A DNA stretch of 64,000 nt. It comes from Erpetoichthys calabaricus (taxonomy: Eukaryota > Chordata > Cladistia > Polypteriformes > Polypteridae). How positions within the stretch are numbered: position 1 is the first letter of the stretch; the number at the start of each line of letters is the position of its first letter. Made by a program: the position numbers and the translations under genes. The stretch covers positions 169,063,108 to 169,127,107 of the forward strand of contig NC_041395.2 of assembly GCF_900747795.2 (NCBI RefSeq), in the 5' to 3' direction. Below, in pieces: positions 22,738 through 35,900 of the stretch. The notes under the pieces are model-generated. The model did not search any database and was not told the DNA's origin. It saw only the letters and a list, made by a program, of their open reading frames with translations.

Positions 22738-25160
22738 CAGGTCAGGTCAGGTTAGGTGAGGTTAAGGAGCATGCACAACCCACCACACGATGAAACAGCT
22801 TGAGATCCTGGTTGGCAACCCTCCAAGCAGACACGTGGTCCAGTCTGTTCAGAAATGACCATCTATCTGCTGCAGCCAGGTATTACGTGGAATCCCCTTG
22901 GCCTGGTCCAGCTGCTTGGGTCCTCAACAATGAGAATTCTGCAGACCAAATCAACCCTGTCCAACACCCAGTCCATGCAAGCATTGAACAGAGTAGGAGC
23001 AAGAACACACCCCTGACAAACCCCAGAATCAAATGGGAAAAATGCAGAGGTTCTGCATCCACTCTGCAAAGCACTCACAGTACCAGTGTACAGGCTGACC
23101 ATGATATCCAGCAACCTTGAGGGGATCCCACAAAGTCTCAGGATGTGCCACAGGCCAGCTCCATTAACTGAGGCAAAAGCTTTACAAAAACCTACAAAGG
23201 CTGCAAAGAAACTGCCGATTTTTGCGTTTATGCTCCATGAGAACCCTCAGTGCCAGGATGCGGTCAATGGTAGACTTCTTAAGCATAAAACCAGACTGTT
23301 CTGGTCTCTGGTAGGTGATAACAGATTGTACTGAGGATGACCCTAGCAAGGATCTTACCTGCCACCAAGAGCAGTGTTATTCCCCTGTAGTTGCCTCAAT
23401 CCAGGCGATCACCCTTCCCTTTCCAGATAGGAACGACAAGTCCTGTTTTCCAATCAGTTGGGATGATGCCAGTCTCCCAAATGGAAGCAAAGATTGCTTG
23501 CAATGACAGAAGGACAGCCTTACCACCAGCCTGGATAAGTTTCTCCAGGATACCACAGATCCCTGCAGCCTTCCCTACCTTAAGCTGGTTCACCACCTGT
23601 GCAATCTCAGTGAGTCTGGGTGGTTTACAGCTAATTGAAGGATAATGGGTCAAAAACCATGGACCCAGAGATGTCTATTATCCTATGTGGAGGATCAGCT
23701 TTAAACAGCTGCTCAAAGTAGCCAACCCAACGGGTCACAATTGCAGTGTCATCCGTAAGGATTGTTCCATCAGCCACCCTGACTACAACTCTCTGAGGAA
23801 CAGATTCAGATGGGCGTAATGCTTTGATTCCTTTGTAAGCAGGACATGGGTCGTTGGACCATAAATAGTGTGTCACTTGCTCACAGATTCCACTAACAAA
23901 TGCCTCCTTATCTACCCTCACAGTCCTCGCAGCCATCCTTCTCAGTTCCTGGTGCAGACCGGAGTTGCCATCAAGCCATGCCCTGCGACTCCTCTTGATG
24001 ATATCCAGGGTGCCCTGCGAGATGAAACCTTCCTTCTGGGAGCACTGGTAACACCAACACAACCCTCAGCAAACTTAAGGGTCTTGTCACGTAAGGTGTC
24101 CCTCATCAAATTAGCATCAGCAGCTGTGCCCAAGCCTGTAAGATCCTCACACAAACTGTGTGCAGACTCTTTAGAAACAGCCTGATCTTGGAATCTGGCC
24201 AGGTCCAGCCTCATTTTCCTAGTAGAATACTGGACCTAAGCTGAATCTTCAGAGTAGCAACAACAAGTCTGTGGTCAGAATTCACAAACTAGGCACTTCT
24301 GTAGACCCTGCAGTTTTGTAAGAGCCTCCAGTGTCTGCCCACAAGGATGTGATTGATCTCCCTCACCGCACCACCAGTATTGGAGTACCAAGTCCAATGA
24401 TGCAGTTCAGGGTGCTGGAACCAGGATCCAGTGATCCGCAGCCCCTGACCTTTTGCAAAGTCAAGGAACATGGAGCCACTTTCACCATGGTCTCCAGACC
24501 CATGGGGACCGACACATTTTTCATAGCCAGTCCTGTTAGAGCCAGTGGTCGCATTAAAGTCACCCATGACCAGAGGAGTGTAACCTCGTGGGCACCCATC
24601 AACCACTGAGCGAAGTTGCAAATAAAATGTCTCCCTCTCCAAGACATCACTCACTGTGGTCGGAGCATACACTGAGACAACAGACAAGGTACACAGCAGG
24701 TGCCTTAATCTGAGTCTCATAATACGCTTGTTGAAAGGAGTAACATTGAACACTATCGTAAGGAGCCAATCCACCACAGCAACAACCACTCCCTGAGTAT
24801 GACAGCCTTCAGAGCGACCAGAACAATAAAATGTACCCACCTACAGAGATCTGGCCAGTCCCGGGTCTGCATACCTGAGAGAGTGCCGCCACTGGAATGT
24901 GGAGTTTATGAAGCTCCTCCAACAGCAGAGGAAGATGATCATCATGCTGGAGAGACAAGACATTCCACGCACCTACCCGAATGGGCCACCTCAAATTGGG
25001 ACACGAGTGCTGCCATGCAGCGGGCGATGCCTCAGCATCACACCAGTTCTGATCCCCAACATGCCTGACCCCATTGGCTGGAGTGCCAATCCTGCCACCA
25101 ACCCCCATGATTTCTCTGCAAGTTGGAAGACCGCGTACAGGGCTGGATGCAGTTTAACAC
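22738..25160 (-). mobile_element. Non-LTR retrotransposon (APE-type), internally deleted and broken
   Basis: From the 5' side on the minus strand: an AP-endonuclease domain (VGAWNVLSL near 24990, VMGDFNATTGSNRTGYEKCV near 24560, HHWTWYSNTGG near 24400), a linker (RTVRVDKEAFVSGICEQV), the RT start (VGKAAGICGILEKLIQAGG, WKTGLVVPIWKGKGD) and a later RT segment (GVCQGCVLAPTLFNACMDWV). It then jumps directly to the C-terminal EDPSSWTRPRGF, so the YxDD-bearing RT part is deleted. The 3' end is a TGACC-type tail. Several frameshifts are present. The family matches the + strand copy at 43262. The clade is uncertain. Confidence 0.82.
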
Positions 25161-25269
25161 CATACCCATGGTGTGTCTTTTTATGCGAGTAGCTGAAGGA
25201 GGTCAGAATCTTTTATCATCCTGTAATCCTTTACCTTGTAGCCAATCATAAACTCGATCTGTAATACAC

Positions 25270-25679
25270 CTACTCTCTTAAAAATACTGGTTCTTTAATG
25301 GCACTTTTTGGTTCTTTACTTGGTTGTGTGGTTCCTCAAAAAACTACTAGTTGACAAGGCACGATTTCATTATGGGAAGGGTTCTTTGTGTTTTGAAAAA
25401 CTTCCTAATATGTAAAAAAAAAATCTGAAATCTGTAATGTATGGTAGGTCGCAAAACACTAACAGATTAAGAAAACCTGGTATGGAGCAGCAAGAGTCAT
25501 TTTAAAATCATGACCCACTCGTTTTTCACAAAAACTCTGTTACCATCTATTCATGGTTATTTACTGTGTGGAGTCCATTACATGTCTAAATAAACAAAGG
25601 TTCTTCTGGAACTTTCATTTGAATGGGTCTTTTGGGAACCAAAAATGGTTTCCTTAAAGCATTGTTTAAAAGAGTGTAC
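25270..25679. mobile_element. MITE with 'actctTAAAAA' inverted ends
   Basis: The left end 'ctactctcttaaaaatactg' and right end 'tttaaaagagtgta' are imperfect inverted repeats. The interior has the repeated 'ggttcttt..gg' phrases of a common fish MITE. No coding sequence is present. The superfamily is not certain, and a Tc1/mariner-type origin is a guess. Confidence 0.5.
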
Positions 25680-27320
25680 AAATAAGATTACAGTAAGTGC
25701 CAGTTGTTTCTACCACCATTTCATTCACTCCTCCACCATTTTATAAACTTGGCCAACAGGATTTATTTATTTTGCCTTCTTCCCTTATCCAGTTTTGGAT
25801 TGTACTAAAAGAAGTATCTGTTATGGGGCGTATGATTTCAAATCAATTGTTTAACACAGTGCTTATCTTTTATTATAGTGGACTTCACTTACGTTTAGGG
25901 GAATATAAGCACATATGTCCTGGCCGGGTCTGTGGCACTATCACGCAGTCCAGCTTCTTACGGTAGCAAATGATATTTCCGCCAAATGATAGTGATAAAG
26001 TAAGAAGAGTGTAATCTACACCTAAATGAAAGATATGTAACACGATATCTTTTCAAATATGAATGTCCTTTAAGGCAGGGTCATAACTGGAAGGAAGACA
26101 TTTGTTCTGCCTTGGACTTTAGTCCTTTTTATCAGCCCAGCATTTGCGACATTCTGTACATACTGGCTAGATTTTTATGAATGTATTAAATCATTAAAAC
26201 CATTCAGGAAGTAAAAAACTGGCCGTCATATCACTTCACCTATTAATGACAACAACGTGTACAAACCTTTCAACTTTGATTCCGACATACTGTATATACT
26301 GCACTTTTAACGTATCTTTAATTATTCCTTTGTAGTTGTAACCATAGGAGAGTTTTAATGTCTTTTGATGTGTCGAGATGATGAAATATCACTGCTCCGG
26401 TGTGTACTGTACATCTCTTTGACCGCCAGCTCACCTATACGATAAATGCTTGGGTGGAGCAAAGCAGCTCTTGTAAGTCACGGACTTTTACAAGTTCCTT
26501 ATAGCTATCTGCTTATCTCCACTCAGGTATAAAGCTCGTCTTACCACAAAGGGTCCCTCTGTCGCCGTGGATACAATATGTAAATGAGACAGCTTTACTT
26601 TAAGTGCTCTTCGTGTCAGAGGCGTTATAAGGAAGTGATGCGACCTGTTAGACTGACAGCAGCGGATCAGCGAGTTGCCTGGAACAGGGTAAGTTACTTT
26701 GTATATCCGAAAAAAAGACAAATCACTGCGGAGAGGCGCAATGTCAGGCAACAGAAAACCTAAGCTGGCGTGCGTGGAAAATGAAAACACTGCGTGCGAT
26801 TTTCAGACATTCGTCCAGTTAGAAGAGCTTCGATAAACTTCAGCTAGGATTCGGTCAGAAACTTTCCATAAACGTTATCAGATATCCCAAGGGACCCTTT
26901 GCTGCCTAGACCAAGCTAACATCTACCATTTTGTTGTCTAAAAGACTGTATTACTTTATTTATATTGTGTAACATCTCTTTCTTGATCATTTTATACAAA
27001 ATTGTCATTTATCCACTTCTTGATGCGTTTATTCCAGTAGAGAGTCAGAACAGGCGGAGTCAGTCGGGTGCGATGCGTTTCTGATTTTTTGCAAGGGACA
27101 CATTTCTCCATCAACACTTAACCCAGTCATACAGAGAATGGTTACTTAACACGTATTGTACAGAAAAAAACCCGGAAAAACCCAAGCCAATTTGTTGTCG
27201 AAAAATGAACCTGAACATCCTTCAGATGTTCCATGAAATCCATGCAGGTCAACTGGTTATTTGATCATGTAAAATATACAGAACAAATCTATGTATGCTG
27301 TATATAGATGTGTAATATAT
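25680..27320. other. Non-coding, with one possible 5' exon
   Basis: AT-rich sequence in which I recognise no repeat. The only candidate is the GC-richer patch near 26560-26690, listed separately. Confidence 0.35.
26560..26688 (+). other. Possible non-coding first exon of the + strand gene
   Basis: A patch richer in GC and CpG than its surroundings ends 'ggaacagg' followed by a strong donor, gtaagt. It could be a 5' UTR exon spliced to the acceptor 'ttctaactgtag' near 36825, just before the ATG at 36862. There is no direct evidence of transcription, and the distance (10 kb) makes this only a suggestion. Confidence 0.25.
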
Positions 27321-27323
27321 ATA

Positions 27324-28867
27324 ACTGCTCAAAAAACTTAAAGGAACACTTTGAAAACGCATCAGATCTCAATGGGAAAAAAATCCTCCTGGATGTCTAT
27401 ACTAATATGGACTGGGTAATGTGTTAGGAACGAAAGGATGACACATCCTTTGATGGAAATGAAAACTATCAACCTACAGAGGGCTGAATTCAAAGACACC
27501 CAGAAAATCAAAGTGAAAAAATGATGCAGCATGCTAGACCATTTTGCTGAAATTTAAGTGCAGCAACTCAGAATTGTACTCAGTAGTTTGCATGGCCCCC
27601 ACATGCTTGTATGCATGCCTGACAATGTCGGGGGTCATGCTCCTAATGAGACAATGGATGCTGTCTTGGGGTATCTCCTCCCAGATCTGGACCAGGGCAT
27701 CACTGAGCTCATGGACAGTCTGAGATGCAACCTAGCGGTGTCAGATGGACCGAAACATAATGTCCCAGAGGTGTTCTGGATTTAGGTCAAGCGAGTGTGG
27801 GGGCCAATCAATGGTATCAATTCCTTCATCCTCCAGGAACTGCCTTCATACTTTCACCACATGAGGGCAGGCATCGTCATGCACCAGGAGGAACCCAGGA
27901 TCCACTGCACCAGCATAGAGTCTGACAGTGGGTTCAAGGATTTCATCCTGATACCTAATGGCAGTCTAGGTGCCGTTGTCTATCCTTTAGAGGTCTGTGC
28001 GTTCCTCCATGGATATGCCTCCCCTGACCATCACCAAATCGGTCATGCTGAAGGATGTTACAGGCAGCATAACGTTCTCCATGGCTTTTCCAGACCCTTT
28101 CACATCTGTCACATGTGCTCAGGGTGAACCTACTCTCATCTGTGAAAAGCACAGGGCGCTAGTGGTGGACCTGCCAATTCTGGTATTCTATGGCAAATGC
28201 CAGTCGAGCTCACGGTGCCCACTAGAGGACGTTGGGCCCTTAGTCCACCCTCAAGAAGTCTGTTTCTGATTGTTTGGTCAGAGACATTCACACCAGTGGC
28301 CTGCTAGAGGTCATTTTGTAGGGCTCTGGTAGTGCTCATCCTGTTCCTCCTTGCTCAAAGTAGAAGATGCCGGTCTTGCTGATGATTTAAGGACCTTCTA
28401 TGGCCCTCTCCAGCTCTCCTGGAGTAACTGCCTGTCTCCTGGAATCTCCTCAGTGCCCTTGAGACTGTGCTGGGAGACACAGCAAACCTTTTGGCAATGG
28501 CATGTATTGATGTGCCATCCTGGAGAAGTTGGACTACCTGTGCAACCTCTGTAGGGTCCAGGTATCGCCTGATGCTACCAGTAGTGACACTGACTGTAGC
28601 CAAATGCAAAACTAGTGAAAAAACAGTCAGAAAGATGAGGAGGGAAACATGTCAGAGGCCTCCACCTGTTAAACTATTCCTGTTTTGGAGGTCATCTCAT
28701 TGTTGCCCCTCTAGTACCCCTGTTGTTAATTTCATTAACACCAATGCAGCTGAAACTGATTAACAATTCCCTCTGCTACTTAACTGACCAGATCAATATC
28801 CCAGACGTTTCATTGAGTTGATGCTATACTCTGATTAAAAAGTGTTTGTTTAATTTTTTTCAGCAGT
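27324..28867 (-). mobile_element. Tc1-like DNA transposon, inactivated
   Basis: Terminal inverted repeats 'actgctcaaaaaacttaaag' (left) and the reverse complement of 'tttaattttttttcagcagt' (right), with TA-rich flanks as expected for TA target duplication. The minus strand codes for a Tc1-type transposase: a helix-turn-helix region at 28355-28609 (LDPTEVAQVVQLLQDGTSIH, FAVSPSTVSRALRRFQETGS) and a DDE-core start at 27955-28152 (LFTDESRFTLSTCDRCERVW, with the first catalytic Asp). The rest of the core can be seen piecewise in other frames. Frameshifts make it inactive. At 1.54 kb it is the normal length for the family. Confidence 0.88.
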
Positions 28868-29777
28868 ATATACTGTATATACAAAGAACAACATAAAGTT
28901 ACTGTTTCTTAGATTTTAAAATGATAAACATTTATTGTGAAACTTGCTTTGATTTTATAGTCCATTCATCTATTTTACGGGCATGGACCATGACTGTACC
29001 ATTTTTAGTAGCCCTGGAATAGGGTTAGAAACAAAATCTAAATGAGTGATTATTGCATTGTAGAGCACACTTACACACACACACACACCACATTATTTTA
29101 AACCAGACTGTATCTGAGCAGCCAATTACCCTAAAGCACACATCTTTTGGGTGTAATAGAGCATTGTAGCAGCTACACTGGTTAACTGCACAACCTCTCC
29201 ATAGAAAGTGAATCGACTGAGATTTAAACCCAGATCCCTGGAGCTATAAAACAGCAGGTCAAATCACTGTACAAAAATAACATAATATTCTGTGGTTAGT
29301 TAGACATTTTAAAATATTCTAATTAGTTTCAGAATATAAAAGCAATACATTGTAATTAATTGCAGATTTGTGATAGAAATAGAGTTCTTCATAAATTTCC
29401 AATGCAATTTTATAGTACATTGGTTGCCATTCAGGTTCCCTTTTCCCATCAAAAGACAAGAGGAAGAAGAGAAGAAAAGCATAATGATAAATGGGAAGTC
29501 AAAGGTTATTGCTGTAAAATGGACACAATTTTTTAGCTTTTGAATATGATCCACACTTTGTTTATTGAGTGTTGCATGATAACCATGTTAGTAAAGAGCT
29601 GCCTTACTCTGAAACCCTGAAGAAGTTCTGAGTGGTCCATTTCTGAGTTGTTCAGTAAATTTAATTGGAGGTACATAGTATTGTTCTTGTGAAATAATAA
29701 TTGCTTTACAGTTATTTCAGTTAAACAAAATTTGTCAGAAAGGTAGTAAAATAGTGACAGATATAATTGTACAATTG
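28868..29777. other. Non-coding; worn SINE-like stretch at about 29085-29275
   Basis: A short (CA)n and 'agccaattaccctaaagcac' then 'aacccagatccctggagc' resemble a very old minus-strand SINE. Nothing else is recognised. Confidence 0.35.
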
Positions 29778-29789
29778 TGAATATCAACA

Positions 29790-30024
29790 TGGGTTTCCTC
29801 CAGGTGCTCCGGTTTCCTCCCACAGTCCAAAGACAGCAGGTTAGGTGCATTGGCAACCCTAATTTGTCCTAGTGTATGCTTGATGTGTGTGCCCTGTAGT
29901 GGGCTGGCACCCTGCCCAGGGTTTGTTCCTGCCTTGTGCTCTATTCTGACTGGGATTGGCTCCAGCAGACCCCCGTGACCCTGTGTTAGGATATAGCAGG
30001 TTGGACAATGACTGACTGACTGAC
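29790..30024 (+). repeat. tRNA-derived SINE, 5'-truncated, with 12-bp target duplication
   Basis: Begins at the 'gggtttcctcc' part, lacking the tRNA-like head, and runs through 'tggctccagcagacccccgt' to a (TGAC)n tail. It is flanked by tgaatatcaaca at 29778-29789 and 30025-30036. 5' truncation with a clean duplication is typical of LINE-driven insertion. Confidence 0.9.
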
Positions 30025-30036
30025 TGAATATCAACA

Positions 30037-31112
30037 GAGTGAGGGAGGATGGTAGAGATGGATAGGAGATTAGTCCTGGTGTTTCGTTCAGACTGGCCCA
30101 CTACAATCAGCCAGATACCATCTGGTCCTGCATTATCTTCATAACACCCCAACCACCCCCCACAGACCATTACAGTGTATCCACACACAGTGTGAAAGGT
30201 TTTTAGGGCCATTATTATCACGTATACTGTGAAAGTCTTACTTGAACGTGCTAATCAACATGCAGCATGTCATCACTCTCCGGCACCATGATCAGTGTTA
30301 CCTCAGAACGTCTGTCTGTCTTATCTGAAATAATTACCTTACCTCAAAGTCAGAATTATCTTTAGAGAACACCCATCAGTCTCAGTGTCTTTGTTGGTTT
30401 CATGCATTAGTTCAGCTTCCTTTCCACATCTCAAAGACCTTATATTAGATTGTTTCTCAATTTCAAATAATCTCCATCCACATGCATTATTGATTTTTAA
30501 GTAAATTAGTCCAGTATACTGTCTGACGCTAAAGCACAGGTTATGTACATGATACACCGCCTCCCTTACTCTTTGATACTCCTACAGCTGCTTTGTTCTC
30601 CTGCTGTATGTCGGCTATGCTGTGCTGAGCTGCAGATGCTGCAGTTGGCTGAACCCTTTACAAAAAATGAAGAATGCATGTGACTCTAACACATCTATTA
30701 AGTTAGGTTTTGGTACTGTCTTAACCTCTGTTCACTGCTTGCTACCTAAAGCTAACTTTACTCCACACATCTGAAAAGTTGTATCATTCTAAAATAAAGC
30801 ATGCAATTATTTGATACAACTTTATTAATGCTGTGTTTCATAGGGAGGGAGGACATGGTTTGTTTATAAAAGTGTGACTAACATTAATTATTTTTATTTA
30901 AGGTTTCATTTGCAGTGATACTGGGCTTGTAGTGTGTCTATTACCACTGGAGTTAGACTGAAGTTGCGAAAACTAGTGGAAATTGGTGTACAGAAATGCT
31001 ATAACTTCTTTCCATGTACAATAAAGCCAGTTAACCTTGAAAGGTAGTTGAGGCATGCTCATTTCTTATTGGAAATTAATGTACTTAAGACTGAAAAAAA
31101 AATGCATTTATA
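30037..31112. other. Non-coding, nothing recognised
   Basis: No coding exon or repeat that I can name. Confidence 0.35.
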
Positions 31113-31327
31113 CAGGGGTGGGCAAAAGTAGGTTTACAGTTGTGAATACGTGAGGCCGGCAACTTGAGCATTTACAAGATTGCACCTAAATGCACTGTGC
31201 CATTGTGACATTCTTTTGCATTAATAAAGTAAATAAAGGTATTGATTTAATAAAGCTATTGTAATAATCATAACCTGAATGTCTTTTTCCATATGAACAA
31301 TTGTAAACCTACTTTTGCCCACCCCTG
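31113..31327. mobile_element. Mariner-type MITE
   Basis: A 215-bp element with nearly perfect 31-bp inverted ends: 'caggggtgggcaaaagtagg' onward at the left and its complement at 31297-31327. The interior is AT-rich and non-coding. A TA precedes the left end. The ends look like those of mariner elements. Confidence 0.85.
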
Positions 31328-31698
31328 CTTAATAAGGATAGATTAAAAGAAACATAGATACAGAAATTCTCTGAACTAAAGATGCATGAATAAATGTTGG
31401 ACCAGTTAACAAGATTCTATTTAGCCTTCCTCTAGAGTAAAGAACGTATAAACTTCAATAAGTTTGTTTGATTTTTTGATAGGCAGCATTACAACTCCAA
31501 ATGAAAATGCCTTAGCAAATACCTGACATCTGCATTTAATGGTAAAATTGGTCTGTAAGCTTCACTGTTAAAAAGATTTGTATTTTGCTCAAATGACACA
31601 AATACTGCAGATGCTTGGCATATATGGGGTAAGGGGTTTATTTTCAAAAGCTTTGAAAAACTTAGTTAACATTAATAATCTACAGGATTATTCATAAA

Positions 31699-32760
31699 CT
31701 AGCTGACGCCCACCATAGCATACGGCAGTGTAAGAATAGGAACGGAAAATGGTGAGAAAGGTATTCAGAAATCAAGAAGAAATAAATACTTCTTGAAAGA
31801 CGCAGTGTGCATGTAGAATTTCCGGCCAAACAGGATTACATGTGAAAGCGATAAATAAATCAGGCTTTCCGAATTTAATACCAATACTATGGCTATGGCT
31901 ATGGCATCCTAATAGTTTTGTTGCATGTATCTTGGACTTCCTGAAAATGTGGACGGTAATATGATCATTTTGCCTACATGTACATTGTTATTTTCAGCGT
32001 TTGCTTGCAGTGCGTCTGATAGTTCCACGCGCAGATCTTGTTGATGTAATGCATCTACGATGTACTGTTGGAATAGTTTGCCGCTGGAGTGCAAAATACT
32101 AAATGTATTCCTCATTGCTAATCTGTACGCGTAAAATTGGCATTGTGCAAGCCTTATTCGCTTGGCGCTTCTTTTATCTGGAACATGTTGTAATTCTTTG
32201 TTCCAGCCAATGTCTCCATAAGGGAATAAAAATGGGTAATAAAAGTGGGTAAACCATAGAATCGCAATTCATATTGAGTGTGGAAATCTGTTTACAGGTA
32301 GAAGTGTTAGCGTATAGTGGAGAGATTTGGTGATAAATTTGCCAGTGTATTTTAAAACAGTATGGTCCATGGCCAGGAGGTTGAGTTATCTATGCACCCA
32401 TGGAAGCAAACGCTAGAGAAGAGTTGTATTCTCAAATGTGTTCACGATAATTTTTAGCTTCCGATGTTTGCTGTGTAAGAAGCTGTTGTAAAGACACAGG
32501 TGGCTCCCGCAAAGGTGGTAAAGCTACTTTACTGTTGTGGCAGCACCTCGAGTACTTGTTGGATGTATTACGCTCAACAGGCCAGTATAGTGCATGACAT
32601 AGAAGAGGACGAATAGGAATCGAGAGATGCCATGTCGGCTGTGTGTGGGCGGGACCGGTTTTGAAGTGGAAGCAGGACAAACCAGAAGAGAAATATATAT
32701 AAGAGATCTCCTTAGAGTTGTCTTCTACTAGCAAAAGGGTCTTTGTTTTATTTCAAAGTG
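31699..32760 (-). mobile_element. Helitron remnant with part of the Rep gene
   Basis: The minus-strand 3' end is CTAG at 31699-31702 followed by T, with a hairpin (consensus ccgta-cgc-tacgg) just inside it. Rep-side coding is visible on the minus strand: at 32432-32734 SKVALPPLREPPVSLQQLL and EAKNYREHI, and at 31909-32115 SSGKLFQQYIVDALHQQDLR, VGKMIILPSTFSGSPRYM, both matching the conserved N-terminal Helitron Rep region. The frame is broken between them, and the two HxH/Tyr catalytic motifs and helicase are missing. The 5' TC end was not located, so the right boundary is approximate. Confidence 0.75.
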
Positions 32761-33830
32761 CATAGTACTACAAGGAATGCAGCTCACCCTTAAATAATAC
32801 ATTAATACATGTTTAAGGTTGCTTTGGATAAAGGTATTAGCCAAATAAATAAATGTTACCTCACATGCATGTAGCAAATGCCCTGCAGTGGTGAACCTTC
32901 ATTTTTGGGGCCCTGAAGGTTGAACTGTTATGGGGGCCTCTTTGCAACCTACACTACTACCACTGTTCTAAAAACACAGAAGGTTTAGGGTAATCTAACA
33001 CTATCTCACCTTTATTACTTGCCTTACTTTTCTGAATGTAACATCCATTTGTGAGTAGGCGTAATTAAAATATGGTATCCTTATGAATACTTTATTAAAA
33101 AACTTCCTGTGTAGATTGCAATCACAATGATAATTCCAATTTCAAAGAAAATAATTTTATTACCTTTTCATTCTTACTGTATTTTAATTGTACACAGGTA
33201 AAATTGTTATTATTTATTGTAATAGTATTTAGTATGTATAATATTTAGTATATATTAAGATTTTATAGATTATTTATGTAAATAAAAAGTTACCAAACGT
33301 TGTCCTTTACTATGACCGTAAACAAAGAAATATGCTTTTATTGATTAAGGCAAGCCTAAGATAAATCATCAAAGAAAAGTTTTAATTTCTGTCATGAATA
33401 TTAATAGTGTTTTAAATAATTTTACATTTTTTCATATTAAATATACTTGGAATGAAACATTCTTAATTTTCATAGTTTTTTCATTTACAGCAAGGCTATG
33501 ATACTGTAATACCTTTTAATTTTTACTTGATCTATTCTTTTGTATTGAGTTACACTATATTATTATTAATATTTTTGAAATACCCCTTCTCATACAGTAG
33601 GCACCCAGAATTTTAAAGCAATGCGGACAAAAGTTGCTTTTGGGGCCCTGAAGCTTAAGGTTCATTAGCTTCATAGTAGATCCGGCTGATGGCAACGTCA
33701 CCAGCAAATCAATTCTATTTGGGAATAAAAAGTTATATGAATACAGGCAAAAATGGTATAATTTTTCACTTAGGCATGACAGTGATCAGTTAACTGTTTC
33801 CTTCACATTGCTTTTATGCAAGTCTATCTA
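32761..33830. other. AT-rich non-coding with two copies of 'tttggggccctgaag'
   Basis: The same phrase occurs near 32917 and 33640, in direct orientation, about 725 bp apart. They may be remains of one or two transposon ends, but I could not define a unit. Confidence 0.3.
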
Positions 33831-34049
33831 GCTTTATGTACCGTGAGTCTTTAGTAAGGCAGGGCTTCATGGTGCATATGGCAAATTCTCCTGCTATATT
33901 TTGCTTCTGGGGTCTAAGCAATGCAGTTGTCCTTTGTAATAGAAGGAGGATCACGACCCTGTCTGAGGGTTACGCCTTAGGCAAGAGAGAGAAGAGATGC
34001 AGCAGATACAGAGAAAACAAAGAAGTGCATAATACCAGCCATATAATCT

Positions 34050-35900
34050 TCAGTTTTCTGTATTGAAGACTCTTATTACATTCAGATATAACAAATTCAA
34101 CACTGTAGAAGTTTGTGTTTTGCTGTCTTTAGGGTTTACCCGCTCGTTGGCAGTCTCTTCCAGGATCTCTGGCAGCTCAATCAAACAATTAACTGGCCAG
34201 GTGTAAACCTTATCTTTTACCCTTACCTCAGAAACTCTAACATGTCCATCTTGGCTGACGAAGGTCTTGATCACTCGACCGATTAACCAGAGGGATCTAG
34301 GAAGCTGGGGATGAATAAGCATAACTACGCTTCACATAGGAGTATCCCATGTATCTTTACTCCACTTCTAGCATACTTGCAAGTTAGGCAAAGAATATTT
34401 AATAAAGTCTGCCCAGAAGTGATCAGCAATTACTTTACTGTTCCTCCACCTTCTATTCCCTATAAGCACTGTAGCTAGATATACCTCTTGTGGTAGCGAA
34501 CTATCTAGATGCCCCATATGAAAAACATTTAGTGTAACTGGGTCAATATCCATAACATGGGAGGATACAAATCCTGATGGTTTATTATTCAAAATCCCTT
34601 CTACCTCAGTGAGTACAGTTTGGAGTACCTCCTACTTAACTCTCTGTGAACCTATTACAGTGTGGAGTGCTTCTTTGACTGATCTTACTTTCTTTTCCCA
34701 TGCCCCACTGAAATGAGGTGCATTTGGTGGGTTAAAATGGAACAATTTTTGATTTTAGCTAAGTGCTACTGCAACTCAGAACTTAAATTTGCAAAGGCTT
34801 CTCTTAGCTCTAACTCTGTACCCTGTAAGGTTGTACCCTGATCAGACAACAGTTCATATGGGGTACCTCTTTGTACAAGAAACCTTCCTAATTCCATCAA
34901 AAAAGAATCAGTATCAACAGGTCCAAATAAACACCTTTTGTTTTAAGGCACTTAAAATTATACCCCACCTCTTTTCGTAACGCTTTCCTACTTTGATATG
35001 AAAGGGTCCAAAACAGTCCATTACAATACTACAGAAGGCATGTTTAAATAGTCTAAGCTGGGCAGGTGAGATGTCTGTCATTTTTGGAATGACAGGTCTA
35101 GCCTTCCATTTCCTACAGTCATGACACATATGTTGGAGTTTCCGGATGGCTTCTCTGCTCACTTAAAATCCAAAAACGTCTTCTCAATTTGGTGAAAACC
35201 TATTCAGGCCCTGGATGGCATAACTTACTGTCACAGTCCTGAATGATCAATCTGATGATAAGATGATGAGGTTTTAAAGCTATACGATGAATAGAGTCAA
35301 ACTCCAGTTCCATGGTACGGTGCAGTTGACCGCCTACTTGAATAAACTGACTGGACTCATCAAATTCAGGTGACAAATTTTACAGACGGCGGGTGGCAGG
35401 CACTCTCCCCACAGCCTTCAACTATTTTTACTCTCGAGTGAAACTGTCTTGTTGTGGTCTCTGAAAATTCAGCAGCTCTGCTGCTTGGTAGTTTGCTGCA
35501 CTTGATGGACGAGTATGCTCAGCATCTGCCTCTCTTTTTGGAATATGGCTTCTACTAAATCACTTCAGGTATTATAATCATTGGAATTTACTATAAGGGG
35601 GGTAGATGTGACAGTGACACCACAGAAGGTGTCTTTATGTTGTTCTGACTTATCTTCTGGGGGTGCTATAGGATATGCCACTGGCCACTCGGATTCTGGC
35701 TTATAATGGGAATGAGGGCCTTTGGCTCCATCTGTTAGGCACAGTAAGCTCAGTCAAGGTTTTATCTTTTGTCAGGCCATCTGCTGGATTAAGGGCAGAG
35801 TGTATGGTTCTGGTTTGAGGTGAAGGCATTGGTTTCTCTTTGTCTGTAAAGAGGCTCTTAGGTATTGTTGATGATGGCTGACATGTTATCACTAGCTAAT
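34050..35900 (-). mobile_element. BEL/Pao retroelement fossil
   Basis: Broken pol remains on the minus strand: near 35701-35892 an 'ALNPADGLTK...LTELTVPNRW' region as in BEL/Pao before the integrase; near 34914-35162 an integrase zinc-finger-like CHDCRKWKARP and DCFGPF start; near 34050-34322 the C-terminal 'RSLWLIGRVIK...VRV' block. The element is clearly dead, with many breaks and missing parts. It looks old. A 65-70 bp sequence next to its low-coordinate end (34062-34130) recurs at 36497-36563 in the same orientation and may be terminal-repeat material. Confidence 0.72.

Noticed and set aside
26488-26790. 100-codon minus-strand frame
   Set aside because: No similarity, no splice sites; it overlaps a possible non-coding exon on the other strand.
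27558-28769. Plus-strand frames of 75 to 110 codons
   Set aside because: They are shadows of the minus-strand Tc1-like transposase.
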